This document shows, one piece after another, positions 1-5,436 of a DNA stretch of 6,335 nucleotides. The notes under the pieces are model-generated. The model searched no databases and had not been told where the DNA came from. It saw only the letters and a program-made list of their open reading frames with translations. How positions within the stretch are numbered: the first letter of the stretch is position 1; each line of letters starts with the position of its first letter. Position numbers and translations under genes: made by a program. Origin of the DNA: JBKJTP01 sp046590195 (GTDB taxonomy: Bacteria; Bacteroidota; Ignavibacteria; Palsa-1295). The stretch lies in NCBI GenBank assembly GCA_046590195.1, contig JBKJTP010000301.1, positions 1 through 6,335 on the forward strand, read 5' to 3'.

Positions 1-74
1 CAAGGATCGGACGAGCGGCGCCGTGAAAGCAGATGCCTCAAGACAACATTTTTCCAGAAATGTGACGAAAGGTC

Positions 75-105
75 TTGACTTTGATGTTTGAATTTCGTAT
101 ATTTG
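75..105 (+). promoter_or_regulatory. Strong promoter-like site, TTGACT - 17 bases - TATATTTG
   Basis: TTGACT at 75-80 is followed after exactly 17 bases by TATATT at 98-103. Each hexamer matches the sigma-70 consensus at five of six positions. Extended to TATATTTG (98-105), the -10 also fits the TAnnTTTG form described for Bacteroidota, with a TTG at the expected upstream distance. Transcription would start near 110-113. The nearest supported gene on this strand begins at 587, which implies either a leader of about 475 bases or a separate non-coding transcript. The site is seen directly; its activity is inferred. Confidence 0.55.
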
Positions 106-127
106 CAGCCCGTTAAAGATGCACCCT

Positions 128-210
128 GCTGAGGCTCACTCCCAGCCCCAAATTCCAGATCTGGTACAAGCCCAAACGTTGATCTATAACGACTTAACCC
201 GCCTAAATGT
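128..210. repeat. Degenerate repeat unit, copy 1
   Basis: This copy begins with GCTGAGGCTC (128-137) and ends with a conserved stretch at 174-198 that starts AAACGTTGAT and finishes GACTTAAC. The same two blocks, in the same order, occur at 310-379. The 25-base block matches its partner at 23 positions, with differences only at 184 and 190. The distance between the two blocks is longer here (36 bases) than in copy 2 (23 bases). A perfect palindrome, CCAGATCTGG (155-164), lies between the blocks in this copy only. Confidence 0.6.
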
Positions 211-221
211 GTGTGCACACA
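210..221. other. Perfect 12-base palindrome TGTGTGCACACA
   Basis: TGTGTGCACACA is its own reverse complement over all 12 bases. It starts right at the end of repeat copy 1. It has the symmetry of an operator for a dimeric regulator, but a short alternating purine-pyrimidine run can also arise by chance or slippage, and a second GT-rich run (GGTGTGTGTG) occurs at 271-280. Function unknown. Confidence 0.3.
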
Positions 222-236
222 AGCTTTGGGAGTGAC

Positions 237-260
237 GAGGACTGAGGTTTGAGGACTGAG
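237..260 (+). repeat. Tandem pair of GAGGACTGAG, period 14
   Basis: GAGGACTGAG occurs at 237-246 and again, exactly, at 251-260, separated by four bases. The pair lies between the two larger repeat copies. The pentamer CTGAG also occurs at 129, 311 and 408, so this region is enriched for that word. No function can be assigned from the sequence. Confidence 0.55.
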
Positions 261-302
261 TAGGGAGGTTGGTGTGTGTGAATTTGTGGTTGACCACGGC
301 AG

Positions 303-324
303 ATTTCTCGCTGAGGCTCGAAAT
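303..324. repeat. REP-like imperfect hairpin (GTCATTTCGA-type intergenic element)
   Basis: ATTTC (303-307) pairs with GAAAT (320-324). After a two-by-two mismatch, GC (310-311) pairs with GC (316-317) around a TGAG loop. Read on the minus strand, the element begins GGTCATTTCGAGCC and ends GCGAGAAATCT. This resembles a class of short palindromic intergenic repeats of the form GTCATTTCGA...GAAATCT that I recall from many bacterial genomes. That family link is from memory and unsearched. The element sits at the left end of repeat copy 2, and its loop core is the GCTGAGGCTC shared with copy 1. Confidence 0.45.
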
Positions 325-379
325 GACCGGGTCGGGAAACCGAAACGTTGATTTATAAGGACTTAACATGCGCTAATGT
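310..379. repeat. Degenerate repeat unit, copy 2
   Basis: This copy carries GCTGAGGCTC at 310-319 and the conserved block at 343-367 (starting AAACGTTGAT, ending GACTTAAC). Similarity to copy 1 fades after base 367 but weakly returns as CTAATGT. Just before the block, TCGG (332-335) and CCGA (340-343) can form a four-base stem capped by a GAAA tetraloop. It is about 170-180 bases from copy 1, in the same orientation. The flanks of both copies have diverged, so this is either an old duplication or two insertions of one repeat family. Confidence 0.6.
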
Positions 380-407
380 CGCGTCTTGCCAGAATCGCCG
401 AAGTTTT

Positions 408-446
408 CTGAGTTCTCAGTCATACTCCAGAGAATAGGAATTTTTT
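408..446 (+). terminator. Weak terminator-like structure ending in six T
   Basis: CTGAG-TT-CTCAG (408-419) is a short inverted repeat. An alternative stem pairs TTCTC (413-417) with GAGAA (430-434). A run of six T follows at 441-446. The T run is six bases past the second stem and both stems have only five pairs, so the fit to an intrinsic terminator is poor. If real, it would end a transcript of about 335 bases begun at the 75-105 promoter. Confidence 0.2.
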
Positions 447-586
447 GATTGCTGTCCAGCTTAGTTAGCCGTCCTGAACGCTTCTTGGTCCACCCGGAAG
501 CGACAGGTAGCCCGAAGGGTCATTCCACCAGGGTTCAATCCAATGATCACTTTCAGCTACTTCTGAAGTTATTGACCAAGTTCTCT

Positions 587-1102
587 ATGAAAAAGATAGC
601 CCTTAGCGTTTTCGCAGCAGTTATGATGCTCCTTTCTTCAGCCGACGCTCAGGCCCAGAAGATCGCGATCATCGATTCACGCCAGGTTCTCGAGGCTTAT
701 CCTGAGTATGTCGCGGCGGTGCAGAAGATCCAGACCATCCAGAAGGTATGGGAGGATTCTCTCCAGATGATGAGCACGGTATTCAAGACGAAGTACGAGA
801 CGTACCAGTCGATGGTCGAGCAGATGACGCCAGAAAAGAAGAAGGCAGTCGAGGCAGAGCTTTCAGCTTTGCAGGAAAGCGCGACGAAGTTCCAGACGAC
901 GAAGTTTGGTCAGCAGGGCGAGCTCGCTCAGCAGCAGGCAGCTATCGGCGGCCCGTTGTTCGAGAAGGTCCGCACGCTCGTCGGCACGTACGCCAAGAAG
1001 GAGAAGTTCACGCTGGTCCTTGATAAGTCAGCAGCGATCTATGTCGATGGCGCAGCAGACGTAACTGATAAGGTCGTAACCTATATCAAGACCGCTAAGT
1101 AA
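587..1102 (+). CDS. ompH: OmpH/Skp-family periplasmic chaperone (first of two)
   Basis: This 171-residue protein has the usual length of the Skp/OmpH family, whose trimers hold unfolded outer-membrane proteins in the periplasm on the way to the BAM machinery. Residues 1-23 form a signal peptide: lysines at 2-3, a hydrophobic core, and a likely cut after ADA or AQA. Next comes the family's opening beta strand and helix, KIAIIDSRQVLEAYPE (25-40). A long charged, glutamine-rich helical stretch (about 41-130) fits the coiled-coil tentacles, and KFTLVLDKSAAIYVDG with a final helix closes the core. I chose ATG 587 because it opens a proper signal peptide. A TTG 46 codons upstream (449) would bury the signal peptide behind residues that do not look like protein. 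No Shine-Dalgarno sequence is visible; the start follows CAAGTTCTCT. It is separated from the second ompH gene by a strong terminator. Confidence 0.9.
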   Translation: MKKIALSVFAAVMMLLSSADAQAQKIAIIDSRQVLEAYPEYVAAVQKIQTIQKVWEDSLQMMSTVFKTKYETYQSMVEQMTPEKKKAVEAELSALQESATKFQTTKFGQQGELAQQQAAIGGPLFEKVRTLVGTYAKKEKFTLVLDKSAAIYVDGAADVTDKVVTYIKTAK

Positions 1103-1168
1103 ATTAGCTGCTGAGCAATTGGTATTGAGAATTGACTTTTCCGCTCCGGCAGAAGAGGACACTTTTAG

Positions 1169-1200
1169 AAAGCGCGTTACCTTATCAGGTAACGCGCTTT
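1169..1200 (+). terminator. Strong 14-bp hairpin terminator after the first OmpH gene
   Basis: Bases 1169-1182 pair perfectly with 1187-1200, giving 14 uninterrupted pairs around a TATC loop. The stem is GC-rich in its lower half (GCGCG/CGCGC) and edged by AAA/TTT. It is followed by GTTAGTTT, a weak T-rich tail, so it is not an ideal T-tract terminator. It may still end transcription or protect the ompH transcript's 3' end. It starts 67 bases after the stop codon. The word TAACGCG from the right arm recurs at 1208-1214, so the left arm has a second possible pairing partner. Confidence 0.75.
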
Positions 1201-1244
1201 GTTAGTTTAACGCGACTCTCGAACCTCAGAAGTTTAAAAACCCA

Positions 1245-1979
1245 ATGGGTAAATTGTTCAAGGTCCTCCCACTTCTCCTTCTTCTCGTAACTGCTGCTGA
1301 AGCTCAGCAGGCTACCCGCACGGCTTATATCGATGCCGCCAAGATCATCACGAAGCTGCCCGAAGCTCAGGATGCCGATGCAAGGCTTGATCAACTCGTC
1401 GCGACCTGGAATCAGGAAGCCGATAATATTCAAGGCGAGCTGAACCGCAAGCGAGCGGAATTCGAACGCCGCAAGCTGATCATGACCGATGCCGAGCGAA
1501 CCTCGACGGAGGTCGATATCCAGAATGTCCAGCGCCGGCTGGCGGAATTCCGGCAGTCGAAGTACGGCCCAACTGGCGATCTCTACACCCAGCAGGCCTC
1601 GATGATGAAGCCGGCCTACGATAAGCTAATGAAGGCGATCGAGGAAGTGGCAAAGGACGGCAACTACGATTACGTCCTGGACAAAAGCTCGAAGGATGTT
1701 GCGGTGCTTTACTCGAATTCGAAGCATGATCTGACCGTAGCGGTCGCGAAGAAACTCGGCATCGAGACCGATGTCATCATGCAGCCGCTGATCAATACTC
1801 CAAACTCGTCGAACAGCTCTGTACCGAGCGGAGCACGTCCGGCTACGAATACACGCGAGCCTGAGAGTCCTGCGGGGTCGAACCCGCGTCAGCCTCGTCC
1901 ACGAGTTGGCGATCGTGAACCGGTACGCCAGCAGACGCCGGATGGCAATGTTCCGCCGCCTGTGCCTGTTAGCAAGTAG
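1245..1979 (+). CDS. ompH: OmpH/Skp-like periplasmic protein with a disordered C-terminal tail (second of two)
   Basis: This 244-residue protein is a second Skp/OmpH-type periplasmic chaperone. Residues 1-20 are a signal peptide with a poly-leucine core and a cut after AEA. The family's opening strand follows (RTAYIDAAKIITKLPE, 25-40), then a long charged coiled-coil stretch (about 45-135) and the closing strand YDYVLDKSS (141-149). The core ends near residue 180. Residues 183-244 are rich in proline, serine, asparagine and arginine, end PPPVPVSK, and look disordered; this tail is absent from the first copy. Neighbouring OmpH paralogues are common in Bacteroidota. ATG 1245 directly opens the signal peptide, 44 bases after the 1169-1200 hairpin, with no Shine-Dalgarno sequence. 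No clear promoter is seen in that gap, so transcription may depend on read-through. lpxD follows after 32 bases. Confidence 0.88.
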   Translation: MGKLFKVLPLLLLLVTAAEAQQATRTAYIDAAKIITKLPEAQDADARLDQLVATWNQEADNIQGELNRKRAEFERRKLIMTDAERTSTEVDIQNVQRRLAEFRQSKYGPTGDLYTQQASMMKPAYDKLMKAIEEVAKDGNYDYVLDKSSKDVAVLYSNSKHDLTVAVAKKLGIETDVIMQPLINTPNSSNSSVPSGARPATNTREPESPAGSNPRQPRPRVGDREPVRQQTPDGNVPPPVPVSK

Positions 1980-2011
1980 TCCTGAAGGGACGTCTCACCT
2001 ATACTTACCGA

Positions 2012-3055
2012 ATGAGAATCGCTGAACTGGCAAAGTTGCTCGAAGCAACTTCTGTGGAATTTGCTGAAGGCAACGAAGAGATCGATCACGCAACCGCCAT
2101 CGAGGATGGCGATGCAGGTGCGATAAGCTTTATCGGCAATGCGCAATACGAACATTTCCTAAGCAACACCGCAGCAACCGCTGTGATCGTCAGTGAGCAA
2201 CTCAGCGCACCGAGCTTTGGCGATCGCAAGCCACCGATCCTCGTTCGCGTGAAGCGCCCGTATGAAGCATTCGCTAGATCGCTTGAGATCTTCAAACCTG
2301 CGAAGACGCTTATCGCACAGGGGATTCATTCCTCAGCAGTCGTTGCCGATTCAGCGGAGCTTGATCCGAGTGTTAATATCGGCGTGAATGTTTACGTAAG
2401 CGATCGAGTGAAGATCGGCGCTAACTCGAATATTCTTCCTGGCGTACAGATCGGAGCCGATACAGTGATCGGCGCGAATTGCGTGATCCATCCTAATGTC
2501 GTTATCTACGATCATGTCGTGATCGGCGATCGTTGTGTCATCGGTCCCGGATCGGTCATCGGCTATGATGGATTCGGCTACGTACCAATGGGCGATGGCA
2601 GCTATCGCAAGATCCCGCAGGTCGGCATCGTCATTCTCGAGGATGATGTTGAGATCGGAGCCAACACGACGATCGATCGTGCTACCGTGGCTGAGACGCG
2701 GATCAAAAAGGGCGCAAAGCTTGATAATCTTATTCAGATCGGACACAACGTTGAGATCGGCGAGAACACCGTGATCGCCGCGCAAACCGGTATCAGTGGA
2801 TCGACGAAGATCGGTCGACAGAATATCATCGCCGGTCAGGTAGGATTTACCGGACACATCACCACAACCGAGAATGTGATCGTTGGCGCGCAATCCGGTA
2901 TCTCGAAGTCGATCACTAAGGCCGGTACGTACTTCGGCTATCCCGCAAAGAATCACCGCGAAGCATTGAAACTCGAAGGCGCACTTCGTTCGCTGCCAGA
3001 ACTGATCGAGCGCGTACGTCAACTCGAAGAGAAGCTTAAAGAGCAAGCACAATAG
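2012..3055 (+). CDS. lpxD: UDP-3-O-acylglucosamine N-acyltransferase
   Basis: LpxD transfers a 3-hydroxyacyl chain from acyl carrier protein to the 2-amino group of UDP-3-O-acyl-glucosamine, the third step of lipid A synthesis, in the cytoplasm. At 347 residues it has normal length. Residues 1-98 form the uridine-binding N-terminal domain (GAISFIGNAQYEHFL, 36-50). Residues about 100-300 are left-handed beta-helix hexapeptide repeats with recurring I-G or V-I-G turns. The region DGFGYVP (186-192) and KLDNLIQIGHNVEIG (236-250) are family hallmarks, and His245 is the expected catalytic base. A charged helix (about 315-347) closes the protein as in other LpxD proteins. ATG 2012 matches the family's N-terminus; no Shine-Dalgarno sequence lies at normal distance. 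In many Bacteroidota lpxD is followed by lpxC/fabZ and lpxA; here an enoyl-CoA hydratase follows instead. Confidence 0.96.
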   Translation: MRIAELAKLLEATSVEFAEGNEEIDHATAIEDGDAGAISFIGNAQYEHFLSNTAATAVIVSEQLSAPSFGDRKPPILVRVKRPYEAFARSLEIFKPAKTLIAQGIHSSAVVADSAELDPSVNIGVNVYVSDRVKIGANSNILPGVQIGADTVIGANCVIHPNVVIYDHVVIGDRCVIGPGSVIGYDGFGYVPMGDGSYRKIPQVGIVILEDDVEIGANTTIDRATVAETRIKKGAKLDNLIQIGHNVEIGENTVIAAQTGISGSTKIGRQNIIAGQVGFTGHITTTENVIVGAQSGISKSITKAGTYFGYPAKNHREALKLEGALRSLPELIERVRQLEEKLKEQAQ

Positions 3056-3083
3056 CTCTCCTCACTACAGTTATCCCTCTCCT

Positions 3084-3884
3084 ATGTCTATAGCTGATAC
3101 TCAGTACCAGACCCTTCTACTATCAGTCGATTCACACATCGCTCAAGTAACGATCAATCGGCCTGAGAAGCTGAATGCCTTGAGTTCACAGGTTCTCGAC
3201 GATCTTCGCTACGCGATCACCGATCTTCGAGAGCGCCCAGATGTTCGCGTGATCATTATCACCGGTGCAGGAGAGAAGGCATTCGTTGCTGGCGCTGACA
3301 TCAAAGAGCTGAGTCAGCTCAATGACTTTGAGACCGGCCGCGAGTTCGCTCAGAATGGTCAGGCAGTGTTTCAGTTGATCGAGTCCTCACCGAAGCCTGT
3401 CATCGCCGCGATCAATGGCTTCGCGCTCGGCGGCGGCTGTGAACTCGCACTTGCATGTCACATTCGTATCTGTTCCGAGAATGCGAAGTTCGGACAGCCT
3501 GAAGTGAATCTCGGTATCATCCCTGGTTATGGTGGTACGCAACGACTGACAAGAGTGATCGGCCGCACGTATGCAACAGATCTTATCCTCACGGGGCGTC
3601 AGATGTCAGCGCAGGATGCTGAGCGTCATGAGATCGTATCACGCGTCGTACCATTGGCTGAACTGATGCCGACCGCAATGGAGATGGCTAAGAGCATTGC
3701 AGCTAAAGCGCCACTCGCGATCAGCGCCGCTCTCGAGTGCATCATTGTCGGCATTGAGGAAACGATCGAGGAGGGCCTGCTTCGTGAAGCATCACATTTT
3801 GGCGGACTCACCACCACGGAAGATTTCCGCGAAGGTACAGGAGCATTTCTCGAAAAGCGAGCAGCACAGTTCTCCGGCAAGTGA
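3084..3884 (+). CDS. Enoyl-CoA hydratase (crotonase family)
   Basis: This 266-residue protein is a full-length crotonase. Such enzymes add water across the double bond of trans-2-enoyl-CoA esters in fatty-acid or short-chain acyl-CoA metabolism. NRPEKLNAL (25-33) opens the CoA-binding fold. The oxyanion-hole segments are AGADIKE (69-75) and GFALGGG (112-118). Both catalytic glutamates of true hydratases are present: Glu120 in GGGCELALAC and Glu140 in GQPEVNLG. The C-terminal TTEDFREGTGAFLEKRAAQFSGK region is typical of short-chain enoyl-CoA hydratases. The sequence alone does not separate general enoyl-CoA hydratase from crotonyl-CoA hydratase or methylglutaconyl-CoA hydratase. It starts 28 bases after lpxD and its stop overlaps the dprA start by four bases, so it is probably cotranscribed with both. 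Confidence 0.93.
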   Translation: MSIADTQYQTLLLSVDSHIAQVTINRPEKLNALSSQVLDDLRYAITDLRERPDVRVIIITGAGEKAFVAGADIKELSQLNDFETGREFAQNGQAVFQLIESSPKPVIAAINGFALGGGCELALACHIRICSENAKFGQPEVNLGIIPGYGGTQRLTRVIGRTYATDLILTGRQMSAQDAERHEIVSRVVPLAELMPTAMEMAKSIAAKAPLAISAALECIIVGIEETIEEGLLREASHFGGLTTTEDFREGTGAFLEKRAAQFSGK

Positions 3885-5029
3885 GCGTAGAAACATTCGC
3901 TGGGCACATGACCGCTCAGGAGATCGAGTACTACATTGCTCTCTCCCATTGTGAAGGTATTGGTTCGCGGCGTCTTGTTACGCTCATTACCTATTTTGGT
4001 AGCGCAGAGCGTGCGTTCTTCGCTAATAAGCGCGAGCTTACGTCGGTACCAGGGATCGGAGCAGAAACCGCTGAATCGCTCGTCAATGAACGTGAGACAG
4101 CTCTGACTACCGCCAGACAAGATCTAGGTAAGCTTGACGATCACACGAAGCTCTTAACCTATTTCGATGAGCGCTATCCGCAGCAGCTTCGAGATATCTT
4201 TAATCCACCTGCGCTTCTTTATGCTCGTGGCAATATTGAGCTACTAAAGTCACCACGATTTATCTCTGTGATCGGCACCAGACGCGCCACCGATTACGGT
4301 AAGCGCTGGACGAAGACAATAGTCGATGAACTGGTCAAACATGATGTGACGATCGTAAGCGGCTTCGCCCAAGGGATCGACACCCATGCACACGCTGCTG
4401 CCTTCCGTGAGGGTGGAAAGACGATCGCCGTTCTGGGATCAGGCGTAGACGTTATCTACCCGCACTCTAACAAGGCGTTTGCCAGACAGTTGTCAGAAGA
4501 TGAAAGAGGATTGTTGATCAGCGAACTGCCGATGGGCGCTCCGCCTGACGCAAGAAATTTTCCGTGGAGGAATCGGATAGTTAGCGGTCTGAGCAAGGCG
4601 ACGATCATCGTTGAAAGCGACGAGAAGGGGGGCTCAATGATCACGGCCTCGATGGCACTCGACGAGAACCGGGAAGTATTTGCAGTGCCGGGTGATCTCG
4701 ATCGACCGTCAAGCGCGGGCCCTAACATGCTGATCAGAGAGTCGAGAGCGAAGCTGGTCAGATCTCCGTTGGATATTCTTATCGACCTTGGTTGGGCGGA
4801 TGCTTCAGGCAAGGCGGTCAATAAAAAGCCGCTAGCTAGAACGTCCTTCAACCTGTTCGAAAACAAGGTGCTGGATGTGCTCGAAGGGGCAGGAGGCCCG
4901 CTTCATATCGACAATCTCGCACAGCGTGCGGAACTAGAAGTACAGGATTTATTGGTTCATCTACTGCAATTAGAGTTTAAAGGAGTTGTTCGTCAGATGG
5001 CGGGCAAGCAATTTTCGCTTGTTAGCTGA
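3881..5029 (+). CDS. dprA: DNA-processing protein DprA (Smf)
   Basis: DprA binds incoming single-stranded DNA in the cytoplasm and loads RecA on it during natural transformation; many non-competent bacteria carry it too. An N-terminal helix-hairpin-helix-like region (about 20-70) includes CEGIGSRRL and VPGIGAETAESL. A Rossmann-like DprA core (about 100-300) carries ISVIGTRRATDYG (128-140), VSGFAQGIDTHAH (159-171), VLGSGVDVIYP (184-194), NFPWRNRIVSGLS (226-238), KGGSMITA (249-256) and REVFAVPG (264-271). A C-terminal winged-helix-like domain spans about 322-380. At 382 residues the length is normal. The start is GTG 3881, whose last two bases fall in the TGA stop of the preceding gene, a layout that suggests translational coupling. 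An alternative ATG at 3908 would give 373 residues and begin MTAQEIEYYIALSH, closer to the usual family N-terminus. Confidence 0.95.
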   Translation: MSVETFAGHMTAQEIEYYIALSHCEGIGSRRLVTLITYFGSAERAFFANKRELTSVPGIGAETAESLVNERETALTTARQDLGKLDDHTKLLTYFDERYPQQLRDIFNPPALLYARGNIELLKSPRFISVIGTRRATDYGKRWTKTIVDELVKHDVTIVSGFAQGIDTHAHAAAFREGGKTIAVLGSGVDVIYPHSNKAFARQLSEDERGLLISELPMGAPPDARNFPWRNRIVSGLSKATIIVESDEKGGSMITASMALDENREVFAVPGDLDRPSSAGPNMLIRESRAKLVRSPLDILIDLGWADASGKAVNKKPLARTSFNLFENKVLDVLEGAGGPLHIDNLAQRAELEVQDLLVHLLQLEFKGVVRQMAGKQFSLVS

Positions 5030-5164
5030 TCAGTAGTTGCTAGTTTTACTTCCGAATCGATACCTCTCTTAGGTCATCCTCAGTTCACCTGTAACCTTTT
5101 GACAACTCGCCGGTCTTCAGTTAGACTTGCTAGTTCGCGGAAGCTCTTCCGCAGGTCGAATTTC

Positions 5165-5195
5165 TTGCGATCCGGCAAAGAATTGAGTATCTTTA
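5165..5195 (+). promoter_or_regulatory. Weak promoter candidate, TTGCGA - 17 bases - TATCTT
   Basis: TTGCGA (5165-5170) and TATCTT (5188-5193) each match the sigma-70 consensus at four of six positions, with a 17-base spacer. TATCTTTA (5188-5195) fits TAnnTTTG except for its last base. The geometry is the same as at 75-105. Transcription would begin near 5201, giving the gene at 5437 a leader of about 235 bases that includes the hairpins described separately. The match is modest and could be chance. Confidence 0.3.
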
Positions 5196-5224
5196 TGGAA
5201 GTCTAATGGCCAAGATAGGCCGAA

Positions 5225-5277
5225 AACCGCAATACTCGCAAGAGTCAATGCGGTTGTTGTTGTCTTATTGACTTTTT
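5225..5277 (+). promoter_or_regulatory. Two mutually exclusive hairpins, attenuator-like
   Basis: Hairpin one pairs AACCGCA (5225-5231) with TGCGGTT (5249-5255). Inside it, ACTC (5234-5237) pairs with GAGT (5242-5245) around a GCAA tetraloop of the GNRA type. Hairpin two pairs AGTCAAT (5243-5249) with ATTGACT (5267-5273) and is followed directly by T at 5274-5277. The two share bases 5243-5249, so only one can form at a time. This layout resembles an antiterminator/terminator pair. Hairpin two is AT-rich with a 17-base loop and therefore weak; hairpin one may simply be a dprA terminator stem. Regulation is inferred only. Confidence 0.3.
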
Positions 5278-5302
5278 AGCCTTCAAGATCTCGGTTGTTG
5301 TT
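5251..5302 (+). repeat. Direct repeat of CGGTTGTTGTT
   Basis: The 11-base word CGGTTGTTGTT occurs at 5251-5261 and 5292-5302, starting 41 bases apart. The first copy contains the end of the right arm of the 5225-5255 hairpin. The second copy's CGGTT could in principle compete for the same left arm. Low-complexity GTT runs could also explain the match. Confidence 0.45.
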
Positions 5303-5366
5303 ATTATCAGCCCCCACGGCTGAGCAGAAATCGCCCGAAGGTTCATACCTAAAGGCTGCCTTCTAG

Positions 5367-5394
5367 ATTTGAGAGAGTGTGTTCTCGAATTTTT
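5367..5394 (+). terminator. Terminator-like hairpin just upstream of the last gene
   Basis: ATTTGAGA (5367-5374) pairs with TCTCGAAT (5383-5390) over eight positions including one G-U pair, with an eight-base loop, and TTTT follows at 5391-5394. The run ends 42 bases before ATG 5437. If it works, it would either block read-through from the left or act as an attenuator in this gene's leader. The stem is AT-rich, so strength is uncertain. Confidence 0.3.
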
Positions 5395-5436
5395 GTGTCA
5401 GAATACTCACTGTTGTTTCCACCTAAATATCATACG

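Larger units (their letters stand above)
1..586. other. Gene-free, repeat- and palindrome-rich region upstream of the first OmpH gene
   Basis: No reading frame here looks like a real protein. The three forward frames entering from the left edge stop at 24-26, 76-78 and 88-90; I cannot tell whether any is the tail of an upstream gene. The stretch holds a promoter-like site (75-105), two copies of a degenerate repeat (128-210 and 310-379), a 10-base tandem repeat (237-260), perfect palindromes at 155-164 (CCAGATCTGG) and 210-221 (TGTGTGCACACA), a near-palindrome at 286-297, and hairpins at 479-502 (arms CGCTTC and GAAGCG) and 552-567 (arms TTCAG and CTGAA). It could be a long 5' leader, an uncharacterised RNA, or decayed intergenic repeats. 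Confidence 0.6.
5030..5436. other. Gene-free 407-base region with several hairpins
   Basis: No convincing reading frame lies between dprA and the next gene. A palindrome CTGATCAG (5026-5033) overlaps the dprA stop. Hairpins can form at 5137-5152 (arms GCGGAA and TTCCGC, GCTC loop), 5225-5255, 5243-5273, 5307-5323 (arms TCAGCC and GGCTGA) and 5367-5390. A direct repeat, CGGTTGTTGTT, occurs at 5251-5261 and 5292-5302. A weak promoter candidate lies at 5165-5195. The dprA stop is followed by TTTT at 5044-5047 but only a four-pair stem, so no good dprA terminator is visible. The region probably holds the end of the dprA transcript and the 5' leader of the downstream gene. Confidence 0.6.

Noticed and set aside
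46..63. ACATTT/AAATGT hairpin as a terminator for an upstream gene
   Set aside because: It has only six AT-rich pairs and no T run after the stem; the upstream gene, if any, is outside the window.
184..369. 61-codon minus-strand reading frame
   Set aside because: It spans both copies of the non-coding repeat, which supply its start and its stop, and its composition is not protein-like.
528..545. tRNA T-loop-like GGTTCAATCC
   Set aside because: The flanks do not form a five-pair T stem, and no acceptor, D or anticodon arm can be placed around it.
449..586. N-terminal extension of the first OmpH gene from TTG 449
   Set aside because: The added 46 residues look non-coding and would bury a clear signal peptide that begins at ATG 587.
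2351..3052. 233-codon minus-strand frame opposite lpxD
   Set aside because: It is a shadow of the codon periodicity of the hexapeptide repeats in lpxD. It has no known motif, and lpxD on the other strand is unambiguous.
3626..4120. 164-codon minus-strand frame across the hydratase/dprA junction
   Set aside because: It lies opposite two well-supported genes and shows no recognisable domain.
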